Source: Deltaproteobacteria bacterium
GTDB taxonomy: Bacteria > Myxococcota_A > UBA9160 > SMWR01
Direction: 5' to 3'
Assembly: GCA_024640705.1 (NCBI GenBank)
Contig: JAHEEJ010000005.1
Coordinates: 1 to 32,516 of the forward strand
Length of the DNA stretch: 32,516 bases
The number at the start of each line of letters is the position of its first letter. Positions within the stretch are counted from its first letter, which is position 1. Shown here in pieces: positions 1 through 8,533 of this stretch. Below the pieces are notes generated by a model. The model did not search any database. It saw only the letters and a program-made list of their open reading frames with translations, and was not told the origin of the DNA. Position numbers and translations under genes: made by a program.

Positions 1-1
1 A

Positions 2-1912
2 TTGACTGCCTCGGTGGAAGCGCTGCGCTGGGCGGATACGCAGCTCGGAGCGCTCCAGTGTGCCCTCGAAACCGCCGACAGTCGAGCCGTGAAGGTCGAG
101 GCGTTCGCGCTGAGTGGCGGCTTCCTCTCGCTCCGCGTTGCACCGGGTTCGCGGCTGCGCGCAGACCGCGGCGGCGTCGCCTTCGAGGACTTCGACCTGG
201 CGCTGGAAGACCAGCGGTTGTTGATCTCCGGTTGGGTTTCCGCGAGCGCTGCAGACGATCTTCGCCTGGAGTTTCCGAACCTCGACGTGGCCCGCTTGTC
301 GCAAATCGCGACTGCACTCGGCGCACCCGCCGCCGCAGTAGAAGTGACGGGCCGGGTCGACGGCCATCTCGCATGGGAGGGTCCGATCGCGGACCCGAAT
401 CTCGCGGGTGAGCTTCGCTGGTCCGACGCGCGAATCGGTGAGCTGGTATTCGATCGCATCGAGACCGGGATCGAAACCGCAACGTCGGTGGTGCAGGTCC
501 ACAGTCACTGGACGTATCAGGGTAGAGCCGCTCTCGATGCCGATGCCTCGTTGCCCGCGAGCCGAATCCTGTCGGACCCCGCAGCGTTGCTCGACGATCC
601 TCGAACCGAGCTGGAGTTGCGCGCAGATGGGTTCGAACTCGCGTCGCTCGCGCGTTTTCTGCCGCCCGCAGTTTCCCGGTTGGCCGGCTCGTTGACCGCA
701 GAGCTGCGCGCGACGGGTGGGCCATTTCCGGCGAACGTCTCCGGCCGGCTTGCGCTCGACCAGGGCGCAGTGGTGTTGCGGGCGCTTGGCGGGCAGGCGT
801 TGTCGCCGATCATGGCGCGCGCGAGTCTGGCCGGCGAGCAGATCCAGTTGGAGGCGTTTCAGATCGGTGAGGATCAATCGCGCCTCCGTGGCACCGGAAA
901 GCTCGGGCTCTCCGGGGGGCGCCCGCGCGAGATCGACCTCCACCTCGTCTTCGAGAATTACGCGGTCGACGTCCCGCGTCTGGTAAAGGGAACGCTCGAC
1001 GGCCCCGTCGACCTCAAGGGAACGGCTGACGCCCCCGAACTTCGCGGCAGACTCGAACTCGGTGGCCTGCGGGTGCAGATACCGGAGCCCGACTCCAGCG
1101 AGTTCAAGGAGATTCGAGTGCTCAGCTCGGACGGGAGCGAGGCCGACACCGAACTGCGCGAGGGCGAGTTGGCCCCGGCGTTGTTCGATGCCCTTCGTCT
1201 GGACATCGAGGTCGGCGTGCGCCGGAATTCGTGGGCCCGCGGGCGCGGAGCGGAAGTCGAACTCCAGGGGGATCTCGTGGCCCGGAAGGATCCGGGGCTT
1301 CCGCTTTTACTGAGTGGCGATTTCAAGACGGTGCGCGGCACCTATGTGATCTACGGGCGCCGCTTCCGGATCGACCGAGGCGAGGCCATTCTCGATGGCG
1401 CGGCGGAAGTCGACCCGGTGCTCGATGTCCGCGCAGAGCACAAGGTTCGCGGGGCGCGAATCTTTGCGTTGCTGGAAGGTCGCCTCTCGGAGCCCACGCT
1501 GCGCTTCGAAAGCGAGCCCGAACTCTCGGAGACGGACATCGCCTCCTACCTGATTCTGGGTCGGCCCGCAGCCGGCGTCGGCGCTGGAGAACAGCCCGCG
1601 CTCGACGCGGTCGCGGCGCAGATCGCGGCGGGGGCCGCGCTGAGCGAATTCGAGCGCTTGTTTGGCGGTTCGCTTCCGGTCGACCTGCTCGACGTGCGGA
1701 TGGAGGGCGAAGGGGAGGAGTCCGAGGTGCGCGCGGGTGTCGGGAAGTACGTCGGCGAGAGCCTGTTCCTCTACTACGAGCACGGTTTTGGTGACGAAGG
1801 CGAGGACGAACTCAGGGCCGAGTACGAGTTGACGCCAAACTGGAGCGTCGAGAGCACCGTTTCGACCGACGATGAGATCGGCGCGGACGTGATCTTCGAA
1901 TTCGAGAACTGA
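2..1912 (+). CDS. tamB: TamB-like translocation/assembly module protein, C-terminal part (5' truncated by window edge)
   Basis: About 636 residues of an open frame that runs off the left edge. The first visible codon is TTG, but nothing marks it as a start, and TamB proteins usually exceed 1000 residues. The repetitive beta-rich pattern of AsmA/TamB proteins is clear: repeated short blocks such as VDGHLAWEG and GTLDGPVDLKGTAD. It ends in a typical TamB C-terminal (DUF490) region with GTYVIYGRRFRIDRGEAIL at roughly 445-465, an SYLILGRP segment, and a terminal stretch running from VGKYVGESLFLYYEHG to FEFEN. Known role: an inner-membrane-anchored periplasmic bridge used in outer-membrane protein and phospholipid trafficking, often beside a BamA/TamA gene, which would lie left of the window. 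It converges with the next gene 12 nt downstream. Family assignment is firm; the exact role in this organism is inferred. Confidence 0.88.
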   Translation: MTASVEALRWADTQLGALQCALETADSRAVKVEAFALSGGFLSLRVAPGSRLRADRGGVAFEDFDLALEDQRLLISGWVSASAADDLRLEFPNLDVARLSQIATALGAPAAAVEVTGRVDGHLAWEGPIADPNLAGELRWSDARIGELVFDRIETGIETATSVVQVHSHWTYQGRAALDADASLPASRILSDPAALLDDPRTELELRADGFELASLARFLPPAVSRLAGSLTAELRATGGPFPANVSGRLALDQGAVVLRALGGQALSPIMARASLAGEQIQLEAFQIGEDQSRLRGTGKLGLSGGRPREIDLHLVFENYAVDVPRLVKGTLDGPVDLKGTADAPELRGRLELGGLRVQIPEPDSSEFKEIRVLSSDGSEADTELREGELAPALFDALRLDIEVGVRRNSWARGRGAEVELQGDLVARKDPGLPLLLSGDFKTVRGTYVIYGRRFRIDRGEAILDGAAEVDPVLDVRAEHKVRGARIFALLEGRLSEPTLRFESEPELSETDIASYLILGRPAAGVGAGEQPALDAVAAQIAAGAALSEFERLFGGSLPVDLLDVRMEGEGEESEVRAGVGKYVGESLFLYYEHGFGDEGEDELRAEYELTPNWSVESTVSTDDEIGADVIFEFEN

Positions 1913-1924
1913 GCGCACGGCGCA

Positions 1925-2539
1925 TCATCTGCCCGCACCCCACGATGGGCCCCACAGCGCGATCCCCAGCAGCTGAATCTGATCGCGCAGCGCGGTCACC
2001 ACGGGCACTCCGAGGCGAGCGAGTTCGCGTTGGGTTGGGGTGATCGGCGACGTCGACCCGTCGGCCGCCCGCGCGAGCACCGAGCGGGCCGACAGCATCG
2101 AGCCCGATACGCGCATCGCGCGATCGCAAGCTGCCAGGGATGCCCCGCGCTGCCGGCAACGCCCAGCGAGGCGAGGCTTCAGCTCCTGGTAGAGCGCCAC
2201 CACGGAGCCCACATCGACCGCTTCGATCGTTCCGGCAAGCGAAACCGGCGTGGGCCAGGGGCCGATCGGCCATTGCTTCGGTGGGTCGGCATGGGGCGGT
2301 CGCACGGCGACTTCGGCCTCGACCGCGAGGGCGCCTTCGACCAGGGAGTCGATCCACGGGTCGGGCACGATCGCAACCGCGAGAACGGGATCCACGGCGG
2401 CGATTTGCAGGATCTTCGCGAGGTGCGGAGCCAGCACCGCGAGCTGACCCGGGTCGGCTGTAGGTGCGCCACCGACCTGTGCGGAAGCCGATGCCACCAG
2501 AAGGAAAATCGGCATCAGGGCGAACGGACCTACTCGCAT
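1925..2539 (-). CDS. Hypothetical secreted protein
   Basis: 204 residues from the ATG at 2539. This start is preferred over the longer frame (to 2617) because GGAG lies about 8 nt upstream and the product then begins with a clean signal peptide, MRVGPFALMPIFLLVASASA, followed by QVGG. The mature part is Ala/Val/Pro-rich, with short hydrophobic helices (LAVLAPHLAKILQIAAVDPVLAVAIV), a DPWIDSLVEGAL segment, and a Cys pair in the RCRQRGASLAACDRA stretch that could form a disulfide. I recognise no family. It points toward the tamB-like gene and is divergent from the MlaA-hydrolase fusion gene. A periplasmic or surface location follows from the signal peptide; function is unknown. Confidence 0.6.
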   Translation of the reverse strand: MRVGPFALMPIFLLVASASAQVGGAPTADPGQLAVLAPHLAKILQIAAVDPVLAVAIVPDPWIDSLVEGALAVEAEVAVRPPHADPPKQWPIGPWPTPVSLAGTIEAVDVGSVVALYQELKPRLAGRCRQRGASLAACDRAMRVSGSMLSARSVLARAADGSTSPITPTQRELARLGVPVVTALRDQIQLLGIALWGPSWGAGR

Positions 2540-2905
2540 GAACTGCTCCAGACTCGGGTCAAATTGCCTCGGCTTCGCGAGCCACGAGCTTGCCCGCTTG
2601 GTTGGCCGTTTACCCATTTCGATCGGGCCCCGATATCTCGAGCCGGATCACTCGGCACCGACGTTCGCGATATTTGGATATTCCGCAACCGACGGCATCC
2701 GACCTTTGCCTCAATCGCAACGGGCTAGCCATCGAAGCCCGCTGAGCGTGTCGTTAGGTCGGATCATTCGCTTCGCTTCTCTCGCCGATCGACTCGGATC
2801 TCGTACAGCGAGACCATTAGCCGATCCACCCCGATGTTGACCACGAAATTCCGAGCGCATGCGTTGGCGCCGCACGCACCTGCACCCGGTGCTAGGCTGC
2901 GGGCC
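2540..2905. other. Divergent intergenic region
   Basis: 366 nt between the divergent starts of the secreted protein and the MlaA-hydrolase gene. It should hold both promoters. The only element I can point to is the -10-like TAGGCT at 2893-2898. I see no gene, RNA or repeat family in it; short frames crossing it lack ribosome binding sites and have no recognisable protein character. Confidence 0.4.
2893..2898 (+). promoter_or_regulatory. -10-like hexamer immediately upstream of the MlaA-hydrolase start
   Basis: TAGGCT preceded by TGC (extended -10 style) ends 7 nt before the ATG at 2906, and no Shine-Dalgarno sequence fits between them. A transcript starting at the usual distance would begin at or next to the ATG, which suggests a leaderless mRNA. 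No convincing -35 is visible. Confidence 0.35.
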
Positions 2906-4807
2906 ATGAAGTCGAGGCCCCTGATCCAGCTGTTCTGCGCGGCGCTGATCGCGTTGACTGGCTGTCAGGCGACTTTGAAGACCACCGATTGGTCGACCTA
3001 CGTCGGGCCTGGCCAGGCGTACTTCCAAAAAGAAGAAATCGAGCTGCCGTTCATCGGAGATCCCCTGGAGCCGATGAACCGCGGAATCTCGGGTTTCAAT
3101 CACGGCCTGATGGTGGGACTCGTCTCTCCGCTCGCGGGCATCTATCGGCTGATCTTCCCCCGACAGATTCGCAGCGGGATCGGCAACCTCTTCGAAAACC
3201 TGCTCTTTCCGGTGCGGCTCGTGAACAACCTGCTGCAGGGAAAGGGCGCTGGCGCCTGGCGCGAGACCATGCGTTTCGGCGTGAACACGACGGTCGGCCT
3301 TGCGGGCATCCTCGACTCTGCGACCGCGATGGGGATCGAGCCGTCTCGCGAGGACTTCGGGCAGACGTTCGGCAGGTGGGGTTGGCGCAATTCGAGTTAC
3401 CTGATGATCCCGATCATGGGGCCCTCGACGATTCGCGACGGCTTCGGCGAGATCGGAAACGCCGCGGTCGATCCGTTGACCTACATCCCGCTTTCCTCGC
3501 TGGTTCGGGGTTTCAACAAGGCCAGCGACGCGGTGATCCCCTACAAGCAGTTCGTCCGAAGCAACTACGATCCCTACCAGCTCGGCCGCAGGCTCTTCGT
3601 GATGGTTCGCGATCTGGGAATCGACGACTATCAGTATTCGACCGAGTCCGAGAACACGGGCGAAACCGAAACCCTGCAGTCGATCTTCCTCACCAATCAG
3701 CAGGAGAAATTTCCCTGGAAGGGCAAGACGCGCAAGGTGGAGATCCCGACGACCGGGCGCAAATTGCCCTACACGGTGTGGATTCAGGAGCGGCCTGCGC
3801 CGCTGGTCTATTTCATTCCGGGGATCGGCGGACATCGCCGTGGCAATTCAGCGCTCGGCATCGCCGAGGCGCTCTATCGCAATGGGAATTCCGTCGTCAC
3901 GATCTCGAATCCACTGAATTTCGAATTCATCGAATCTGCGTCGTCTGTTGCATTCCCGGGATTTGCACCGGTCGATGCCCGCGATGCGCACGTCGCGCTG
4001 GATGCCATCGAGAAGGACATTCAAGAGCGCTTTCCCGGGCGTTTTACCGCAGAACGTCAGTTGGTCGGCATTTCTCTCGGGGGCCTGCACACGCTCTTCA
4101 TCGCAGCCGACGAGAACAGTCCGGATCACAACCTGATCGCATTCGACAAGTACGTCGCCCTGAACGCTCCGGTCAACTACGAGTACGCGGTCAAGAAACT
4201 CGATCTCTTCTACAACGCACCGCTCGCCTTCCCGGAGGACGAGCGCGATGAGCAGATCGCGAGGATCTTGCGGAAGGTGCTCGATCTCGCAGAAGGCACG
4301 CTCGAGCCCGGGGCAGAGTTGCCGTTTACCCGCCTCGAATCGGAATTCCTGATCGGGCTGTCGTTTCGGACGCTGCTCGCCTCGATCATCTTCCAGACTG
4401 CCCGGGACGGCCAAAGCGATGTGTTGAAGACCGGAGGGGGCTCGTGGAGGCGCGCGATGGCCTATCGCGAGATCGAGCAGTTTTCCTTCATGGAATACAT
4501 GTACGCGTTCGCGCTGCCGTACTACGCCGAGAAGCGCGACGACATCAGCTTCAGCGAGTATGGCGCTCGGCGCATGTTCGAACTATCGGATTTGCGCTCG
4601 ATCGAGCGCGGCCTCGCGAATAACGAAAAGGTCTTCTTCGTGAGCAATCGCAATGATTTCCTGCTTCGGACCCAAGATGCCTCATGGGCCGAGGCATTGT
4701 TCCCCAATCGCGCGCACTTTTTCGAGCGCGGTGGCCATCTCGGTAACCTCCACCGGCAGGACATTCGCGAGGCGATCGCTCGCTTCGTCAATACGCCCAG
4801 CAGTTAG
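2906..4807 (+). CDS. MlaA/VacJ-family lipoprotein fused to an alpha/beta hydrolase
   Basis: 633 residues from the ATG at 2906, chosen because it gives a lipoprotein signal with lipobox LTGC and lipidated Cys20. Residues about 51-255 are an MlaA (VacJ) domain: DPLEPMNRGISGFNHGL opening motif, SPLAGIYR, then FENLLFPVRLVNNLLQGK and an EDFGQTFGRWG segment. MlaA is the outer-membrane component that removes surface-exposed phospholipid. From about residue 300 a second domain has an alpha/beta hydrolase plan: LVYFIPGIGGHRRGN (strand plus oxyanion turn), nucleophile elbow GISLGG with Ser390, a likely acid Asp584 in RNDFLL, and a C-terminal GGHLGN with His611. MlaA alone is usually about 250 residues, so this is a genuine two-domain fusion. 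A lipase or esterase acting on the lipids MlaA handles is inference. The gene appears monocistronic. Confidence 0.85.
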   Translation: MKSRPLIQLFCAALIALTGCQATLKTTDWSTYVGPGQAYFQKEEIELPFIGDPLEPMNRGISGFNHGLMVGLVSPLAGIYRLIFPRQIRSGIGNLFENLLFPVRLVNNLLQGKGAGAWRETMRFGVNTTVGLAGILDSATAMGIEPSREDFGQTFGRWGWRNSSYLMIPIMGPSTIRDGFGEIGNAAVDPLTYIPLSSLVRGFNKASDAVIPYKQFVRSNYDPYQLGRRLFVMVRDLGIDDYQYSTESENTGETETLQSIFLTNQQEKFPWKGKTRKVEIPTTGRKLPYTVWIQERPAPLVYFIPGIGGHRRGNSALGIAEALYRNGNSVVTISNPLNFEFIESASSVAFPGFAPVDARDAHVALDAIEKDIQERFPGRFTAERQLVGISLGGLHTLFIAADENSPDHNLIAFDKYVALNAPVNYEYAVKKLDLFYNAPLAFPEDERDEQIARILRKVLDLAEGTLEPGAELPFTRLESEFLIGLSFRTLLASIIFQTARDGQSDVLKTGGGSWRRAMAYREIEQFSFMEYMYAFALPYYAEKRDDISFSEYGARRMFELSDLRSIERGLANNEKVFFVSNRNDFLLRTQDASWAEALFPNRAHFFERGGHLGNLHRQDIREAIARFVNTPSS

Positions 4808-4851
4808 TCGTTGGAAGTGGGCTGAAAGGGAACTCGAGAGTTGGTTTCAGC

Positions 4852-4879
4852 TTGACACGTACGCGCCGCCTCGTACCAT
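4852..4879 (+). promoter_or_regulatory. Sigma-70-like promoter for fhs
   Basis: A perfect TTGACA at 4852-4857 is followed, 16 nt on, by TACCAT at 4874-4879 (4 of 6 matches to the -10 consensus). It lies 85 nt upstream of the fhs ATG, leaving a leader of roughly 75-80 nt. The leader contains CGGTGCAAATCC, which recalls one segment of cobalamin riboswitches, but the rest of that fold is missing, so no riboswitch is called. Confidence 0.6.
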
Positions 4880-4964
4880 TCGGAATCCATTTCACGCAGC
4901 GTTGCCACCTCCCTCCGGTGATGGCCCTGCTCGTGCGGTGCAAATCCCAATTCAGGAGAAAGTC

Positions 4965-6656
4965 ATGGCTAAGTCCCAGGTCCCTTCCGATATCGAAATT
5001 GCCCAGAACGCCAAGCTCAAGCCGATTGGTGAAATCGCGAAGCAGGCGGGATTTGAAGCCGACGATTTCGAATGTTACGGCCGCCATATCGCCAAGATCA
5101 CGCGCGAAAAGTGCCTGGCGTTTTCGAATGCGAAAAGCGGCAGCGGCAAGTTGATTCTCGTCACCGCCATGAGCCCGACCCCGGCCGGCGAAGGCAAGAC
5201 GACCACAGCCGTGGGGCTCGCCGATGCACTCACCGCGAACGGCAAAAATACGATGCTCTGTCTGCGCGAGCCTTCGCTCGGGCCCTGTTTCGGCATGAAG
5301 GGTGGCGCGGCAGGCGGTGGCTACTCCCAGGTTCTCCCGATGGAAGAGATCAATCTCCATTTTACGGGTGACTTCCACGCGATCGGCCTGGCCAACAATC
5401 TGCTCTCGGCCGCGATCGACAATCACATCCACCACGGCAACGCCCTCGGCATCAACCCGCGCCGGATCAACTGGACTCGCGTCCTCGACATGAACGACCG
5501 GTCGCTTCGCAACATCGTCATTGGGCTGGGCGGTTTGAACGACGCAGTTCCGAGAGAGGATCACTTCCAGATCACGGTCGCGTCTGAAATCATGGCGATC
5601 TTCTGCCTGAGTACGGACCTGACGGATCTCAAGCGGCGCCTCGGAAACATCGTCGTCGCGTACAGCTACGACAAGAAGGAAATCTGCGCCAAGGATTTGA
5701 AGGTTCACGGCGCGATGACCGCGCTGCTGAAGGATGCCATCCGGCCGAACCTGGTCCAGACGATCGAGCACACCCCGACGTTCGTGCACGGCGGTCCGTT
5801 CGCGAACATCGCTCACGGTGCGAACTCGATCATCGCGACGCGGGCAGCGCTCCAGATGGCGGATTACGTCGTGACGGAGGCGGGTTTCGGCGCGGATCTC
5901 GGCGCCGAGAAGTTCCTCAACATCGTCTGCCGCAAGGCGGGATTCAAACCCGACGTCATCGTCATCGTCGCGACGATCCGATCGCTCAAGATGAACGGCG
6001 GTGTCCCGAAGGACGCTCTGGCAAAGGAGAACCTCGATGCGCTCTCCATCGGCCTCGCGAATCTGAAGCAGCACATCGACAACTGTCAGTCCTTCGGTGT
6101 TCCCGTCGTGGTCGGGCTGAATCGATTCACGCAGGACACGAAGAAAGAAGTCGAGATGACGATGGAGAAGTGCGCCGACCTCGGAGTCGAAGTCGTCGAG
6201 AGCACCGTCTGGGAACACGGCTCCAAGGGTGGCCTGAAGCTCGCCGAAAAGGTCGTCGAGATCATCGGTTCGGTTCCTTCGAAATTCCACCACCTCTACG
6301 AAGACGCGATGCCCCTGTGGGAGAAGATCGAAACCGTCGCCAAGAAGATCTACCGCGCCCGCGAAGTCGAAACCGACAAACGCGTGCGCAACAAGATCGA
6401 AGCGATCGAGAAGGCGGGTTACGGCCACCTTCCGGTCTGCATGGCGAAGACCCAGTATTCGTTCACGTCCGACCCGACGGTGCTCGGCGCCCCCAAGGAC
6501 TACAAGTTCCCCGTGCGGGATGTTCGGCTCGCGGCCGGCGCCGAGTTCGTGATCGTCTACTGCGGCGACATCATGACGATGCCCGGATTGCCCAAGATTC
6601 CGGCGGCGGAAGTCATCGACGTCGACGAAGAGGGCAAGATCACCGGCCTGTTCTGA
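4965..6656 (+). CDS. fhs: Formate--tetrahydrofolate ligase
   Basis: 563 residues, near the usual length (about 555-560) of bacterial formyl-THF synthetase. The ATG at 4965 has AGGAGA 5 nt upstream. It catalyses ATP-dependent formylation of tetrahydrofolate to 10-formyl-THF in the cytoplasm, feeding purine and formyl-Met synthesis or the methyl branch of the Wood-Ljungdahl pathway. The nucleotide-binding loop PTPAGEGKTTT is at residues 71-81. Other family blocks are clear: FGMKGGAAGGGY, the HFTGDFHAI and ANNLLSAAIDNH region, VVTEAGFGADLGAEKF, the NGGVPK loop and FPVRDVRLAAGAEF near the C terminus. No other folate-pathway gene is adjacent, so a housekeeping or serine/formate one-carbon role is as likely as acetogenesis. 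It converges with the following gene 15 nt away. Confidence 0.97.
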   Translation: MAKSQVPSDIEIAQNAKLKPIGEIAKQAGFEADDFECYGRHIAKITREKCLAFSNAKSGSGKLILVTAMSPTPAGEGKTTTAVGLADALTANGKNTMLCLREPSLGPCFGMKGGAAGGGYSQVLPMEEINLHFTGDFHAIGLANNLLSAAIDNHIHHGNALGINPRRINWTRVLDMNDRSLRNIVIGLGGLNDAVPREDHFQITVASEIMAIFCLSTDLTDLKRRLGNIVVAYSYDKKEICAKDLKVHGAMTALLKDAIRPNLVQTIEHTPTFVHGGPFANIAHGANSIIATRAALQMADYVVTEAGFGADLGAEKFLNIVCRKAGFKPDVIVIVATIRSLKMNGGVPKDALAKENLDALSIGLANLKQHIDNCQSFGVPVVVGLNRFTQDTKKEVEMTMEKCADLGVEVVESTVWEHGSKGGLKLAEKVVEIIGSVPSKFHHLYEDAMPLWEKIETVAKKIYRAREVETDKRVRNKIEAIEKAGYGHLPVCMAKTQYSFTSDPTVLGAPKDYKFPVRDVRLAAGAEFVIVYCGDIMTMPGLPKIPAAEVIDVDEEGKITGLF

Positions 6657-6671
6657 GACTCGGATCGGGGA

Positions 6672-7970
6672 TCACCGGGCAACGGCGCGTTTTTCGGTGC
6701 TGCGGAGCAGCGCCTGAAGCGACGCCAGGTCGGCTACCCGAGTGGCCGGAGGAGGCGGCATCGACGCTTCTCCGGCGAGGCCGCTGCTCGTGACGACCAC
6801 GTAGTTCGCTTCCGTTTGGGTCGAGACGGGGATCGCGGAATCCGCGCGCGCGGCCACGGCCGGGGCGAGTTCGCGGTAGGCGTCTGCAAACTCCGCGGCG
6901 TCGCTCGCGGAGTCCCAGGCCGTCCACCACACCCACTCGGCGCGACCCGCGCAGTCCGCGACCAGGTAGCGGTCGCCGTTCCAGCCCTCCCAGATCGCCG
7001 GGTCGGGGTCTGCCGACAGGTCGCGAAACAGGACCGAGATCAGCAGCTCTCCGACCGTGTTGCGCTGCAGGGTCCGACAACCCGTCGGCAACCGACCTTC
7101 CAGCCCGGTCAGATCCAGCTGCAGAAAGGCTTCGCGTCGCCGGTCGTCGTGCATGGCCTGCTCGGTCGAGATCGGAGGCGATTCGAGCAGGCGAAATTCT
7201 TCATTCCACGCCAGCGTGTAACCGCGGGCGTACGGAAAACCGAGGGTGAGGCGAATCAGCGCCGGCGCGTCTGCGAGAGCGCTGCCTTCGGGGCCTGCGA
7301 TCTGCCCATCGATCATCCCCATCCAATCGACTGGTGCCGGCGCTTGCAGGCCGACGGCGTCGAATCCGAAACGCATCGCGTCGCCTTCGAGGGCCGCCTG
7401 GATCGCGGTTTCGAGGTCGTCGCTGTTGTTCGGCACCTGCTCGGGATCCATCAATTCCGGATAGGCCTGGTGTTGGAGCAGGTGAATGATTTCGTGGGAG
7501 AGCGCGAACTCGGTCTGGAAGTCCCGGCGCAACACTGCGGAGAGAAAGGTCAATCCCGTCGGTGCGTGCGCATCGGAGACGAGCAGCAGTTCTCCGCTCG
7601 AGGGCAGGTAGACTCCGACGACGGCTTCCCCGTAGATGGTGAGCGCCTCCGTGAGGAGATCGCGGTCTGCAGGCCAGAGGCCCAGTGCAACCAGCGCCCG
7701 CTCGTAATCCGCGCGTTCAGCGGGAGTCTTCCACTGGCCGAATGCCTCGGCGAGGGTGGCGCGCAGCTCATCCCGGTTCACGCTTCGGGCCGCAATCGGG
7801 CCCTCCGGTTCGATCGCCCGCGCGCGAACCGTATTCGCCACGATTTCCCGCATGGGGCCCTCGCGGATGACGCCGTTTTCGATCAGCGCGTACGCGCAAC
7901 CCGAGATCGCGGCGAGCGAGCCCATTGCAGCGAGGGCGGGGCGCCAGCGGAAAGGCCGTAAAGCCGGCAT
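6672..7970 (-). CDS. Lipoprotein with HEXXH (gluzincin-like) metallopeptidase motif
   Basis: 432 residues. It begins with a lipoprotein signal whose lipobox AISGC puts the lipidated residue at Cys25. The central region has HEIIH at 159-163 within FALSHEIIHLLQHQAYPE, the zinc-binding and catalytic signature of metallopeptidases, and an acidic ALEGDAMRFGFD segment with Glu195, 32 residues downstream, suitable as the third zinc ligand. The rest (a YLPSSGELLLVSD strand region, RGYTLAWNEEF) resembles no named family that I can recall. It lies 10 nt downstream of yhbY on the same strand, so the two are probably co-transcribed. A periplasmic membrane-tethered protease is inferred from motif and signal; the substrate is unknown. 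Confidence 0.75.
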   Translation of the reverse strand: MPALRPFRWRPALAAMGSLAAISGCAYALIENGVIREGPMREIVANTVRARAIEPEGPIAARSVNRDELRATLAEAFGQWKTPAERADYERALVALGLWPADRDLLTEALTIYGEAVVGVYLPSSGELLLVSDAHAPTGLTFLSAVLRRDFQTEFALSHEIIHLLQHQAYPELMDPEQVPNNSDDLETAIQAALEGDAMRFGFDAVGLQAPAPVDWMGMIDGQIAGPEGSALADAPALIRLTLGFPYARGYTLAWNEEFRLLESPPISTEQAMHDDRRREAFLQLDLTGLEGRLPTGCRTLQRNTVGELLISVLFRDLSADPDPAIWEGWNGDRYLVADCAGRAEWVWWTAWDSASDAAEFADAYRELAPAVAARADSAIPVSTQTEANYVVVTSSGLAGEASMPPPPATRVADLASLQALLRSTEKRAVAR

Positions 7971-7980
7971 GGATTGGAAC

Positions 7981-8316
7981 TCAGCCGGGCTGCCGCTCGG
8001 GCAGCTCGATGCGGGGGTCTTCGGGGTGGGGGCGATACAAGATCACGGTGTGACCGACCAATCCGCACAGCGCCGCGCCGCTCTTGTCGGCGATCGCCTG
8101 CGCGGTTGCCTTCTTGTCCTCGGGTGCCAACAGTCGAACCTTGACGAGTTCGTGGGCGAGCAGCGCCTCGTCGAGTGCGCGCAAGACCTGGTCGCTGACG
8201 CCCGCCTCGCCGACGTGGACGATCGGGCGCAACGGATTCGCAAGGCCGCGAAGTGCCTTGCGCTGGTAGCTCGCGAGTGTCGGAGCGGGAGCTGGTTTGG
8301 CTGAATTCGGGTCCAT
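7981..8316 (-). CDS. yhbY: YhbY-family CRM-domain RNA-binding protein
   Basis: 111 residues forming one CRS1/YhbY (CRM) domain. It opens with a basic helix (YQRKALRGLANPLRPIVHVGEAGVSDQVLRAL), then LLAHELVKVRLL, then the family's GLVGHTVILYRP turn and strand near residues 84-95, which corresponds to the GxxG RNA-contact loop. YhbY proteins associate with pre-50S ribosomal subunits and take part in late large-subunit assembly. The N terminus is a short Ala/Pro-rich extension. It is the first gene of a probable two-gene minus-strand unit with the HEXXH lipoprotein. The family call is confident. Confidence 0.93.
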   Translation of the reverse strand: MDPNSAKPAPAPTLASYQRKALRGLANPLRPIVHVGEAGVSDQVLRALDEALLAHELVKVRLLAPEDKKATAQAIADKSGAALCGLVGHTVILYRPHPEDPRIELPERQPG

Positions 8317-8488
8317 GATCGGGCCGGAGCTTTCCCGATATCCTCCGCCCGGGCCAGCCCCGGGATCCCCTCGGGGGCAAAGCTCTCGCTCGACACCTCC
8401 AGAAATCCCGTAACTAATTGTTTTTAAATGATAAATATGATATTTTCGAGCTTCGAGATTCTCTCTGTTCAGCGCCGGCCGGTGGGTT

Positions 8489-8494
8489 TACAAT
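8489..8494 (+). promoter_or_regulatory. Candidate -10 box for the CBS-domain gene
   Basis: TACAAT (5 of 6 matches to TATAAT) lies 39 nt before the ATG at 8534, which has a strong purine-rich Shine-Dalgarno (GGGAGGGA, 8523-8530). The preceding 8410-8460 stretch is strikingly AT-rich for this genome. No clear -35 is present; TGTTCA at 8466-8471 is the best candidate. Confidence 0.4.
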
Positions 8495-8533
8495 GCAGGG
8501 ATATCCCGCACCACACAGAGAAGGGAGGGAGCA

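Noticed and set aside
4880-4964. Cobalamin riboswitch in the fhs leader
   Set aside because: Only the CGGTGCAAATCC-like segment matches; the other conserved core elements and the full length (about 200 nt) are missing.
4788-6428. 546-residue minus-strand frame opposite fhs
   Set aside because: Long antisense shadow of a highly conserved gene; its Arg/Asp-rich composition mirrors fhs codons.
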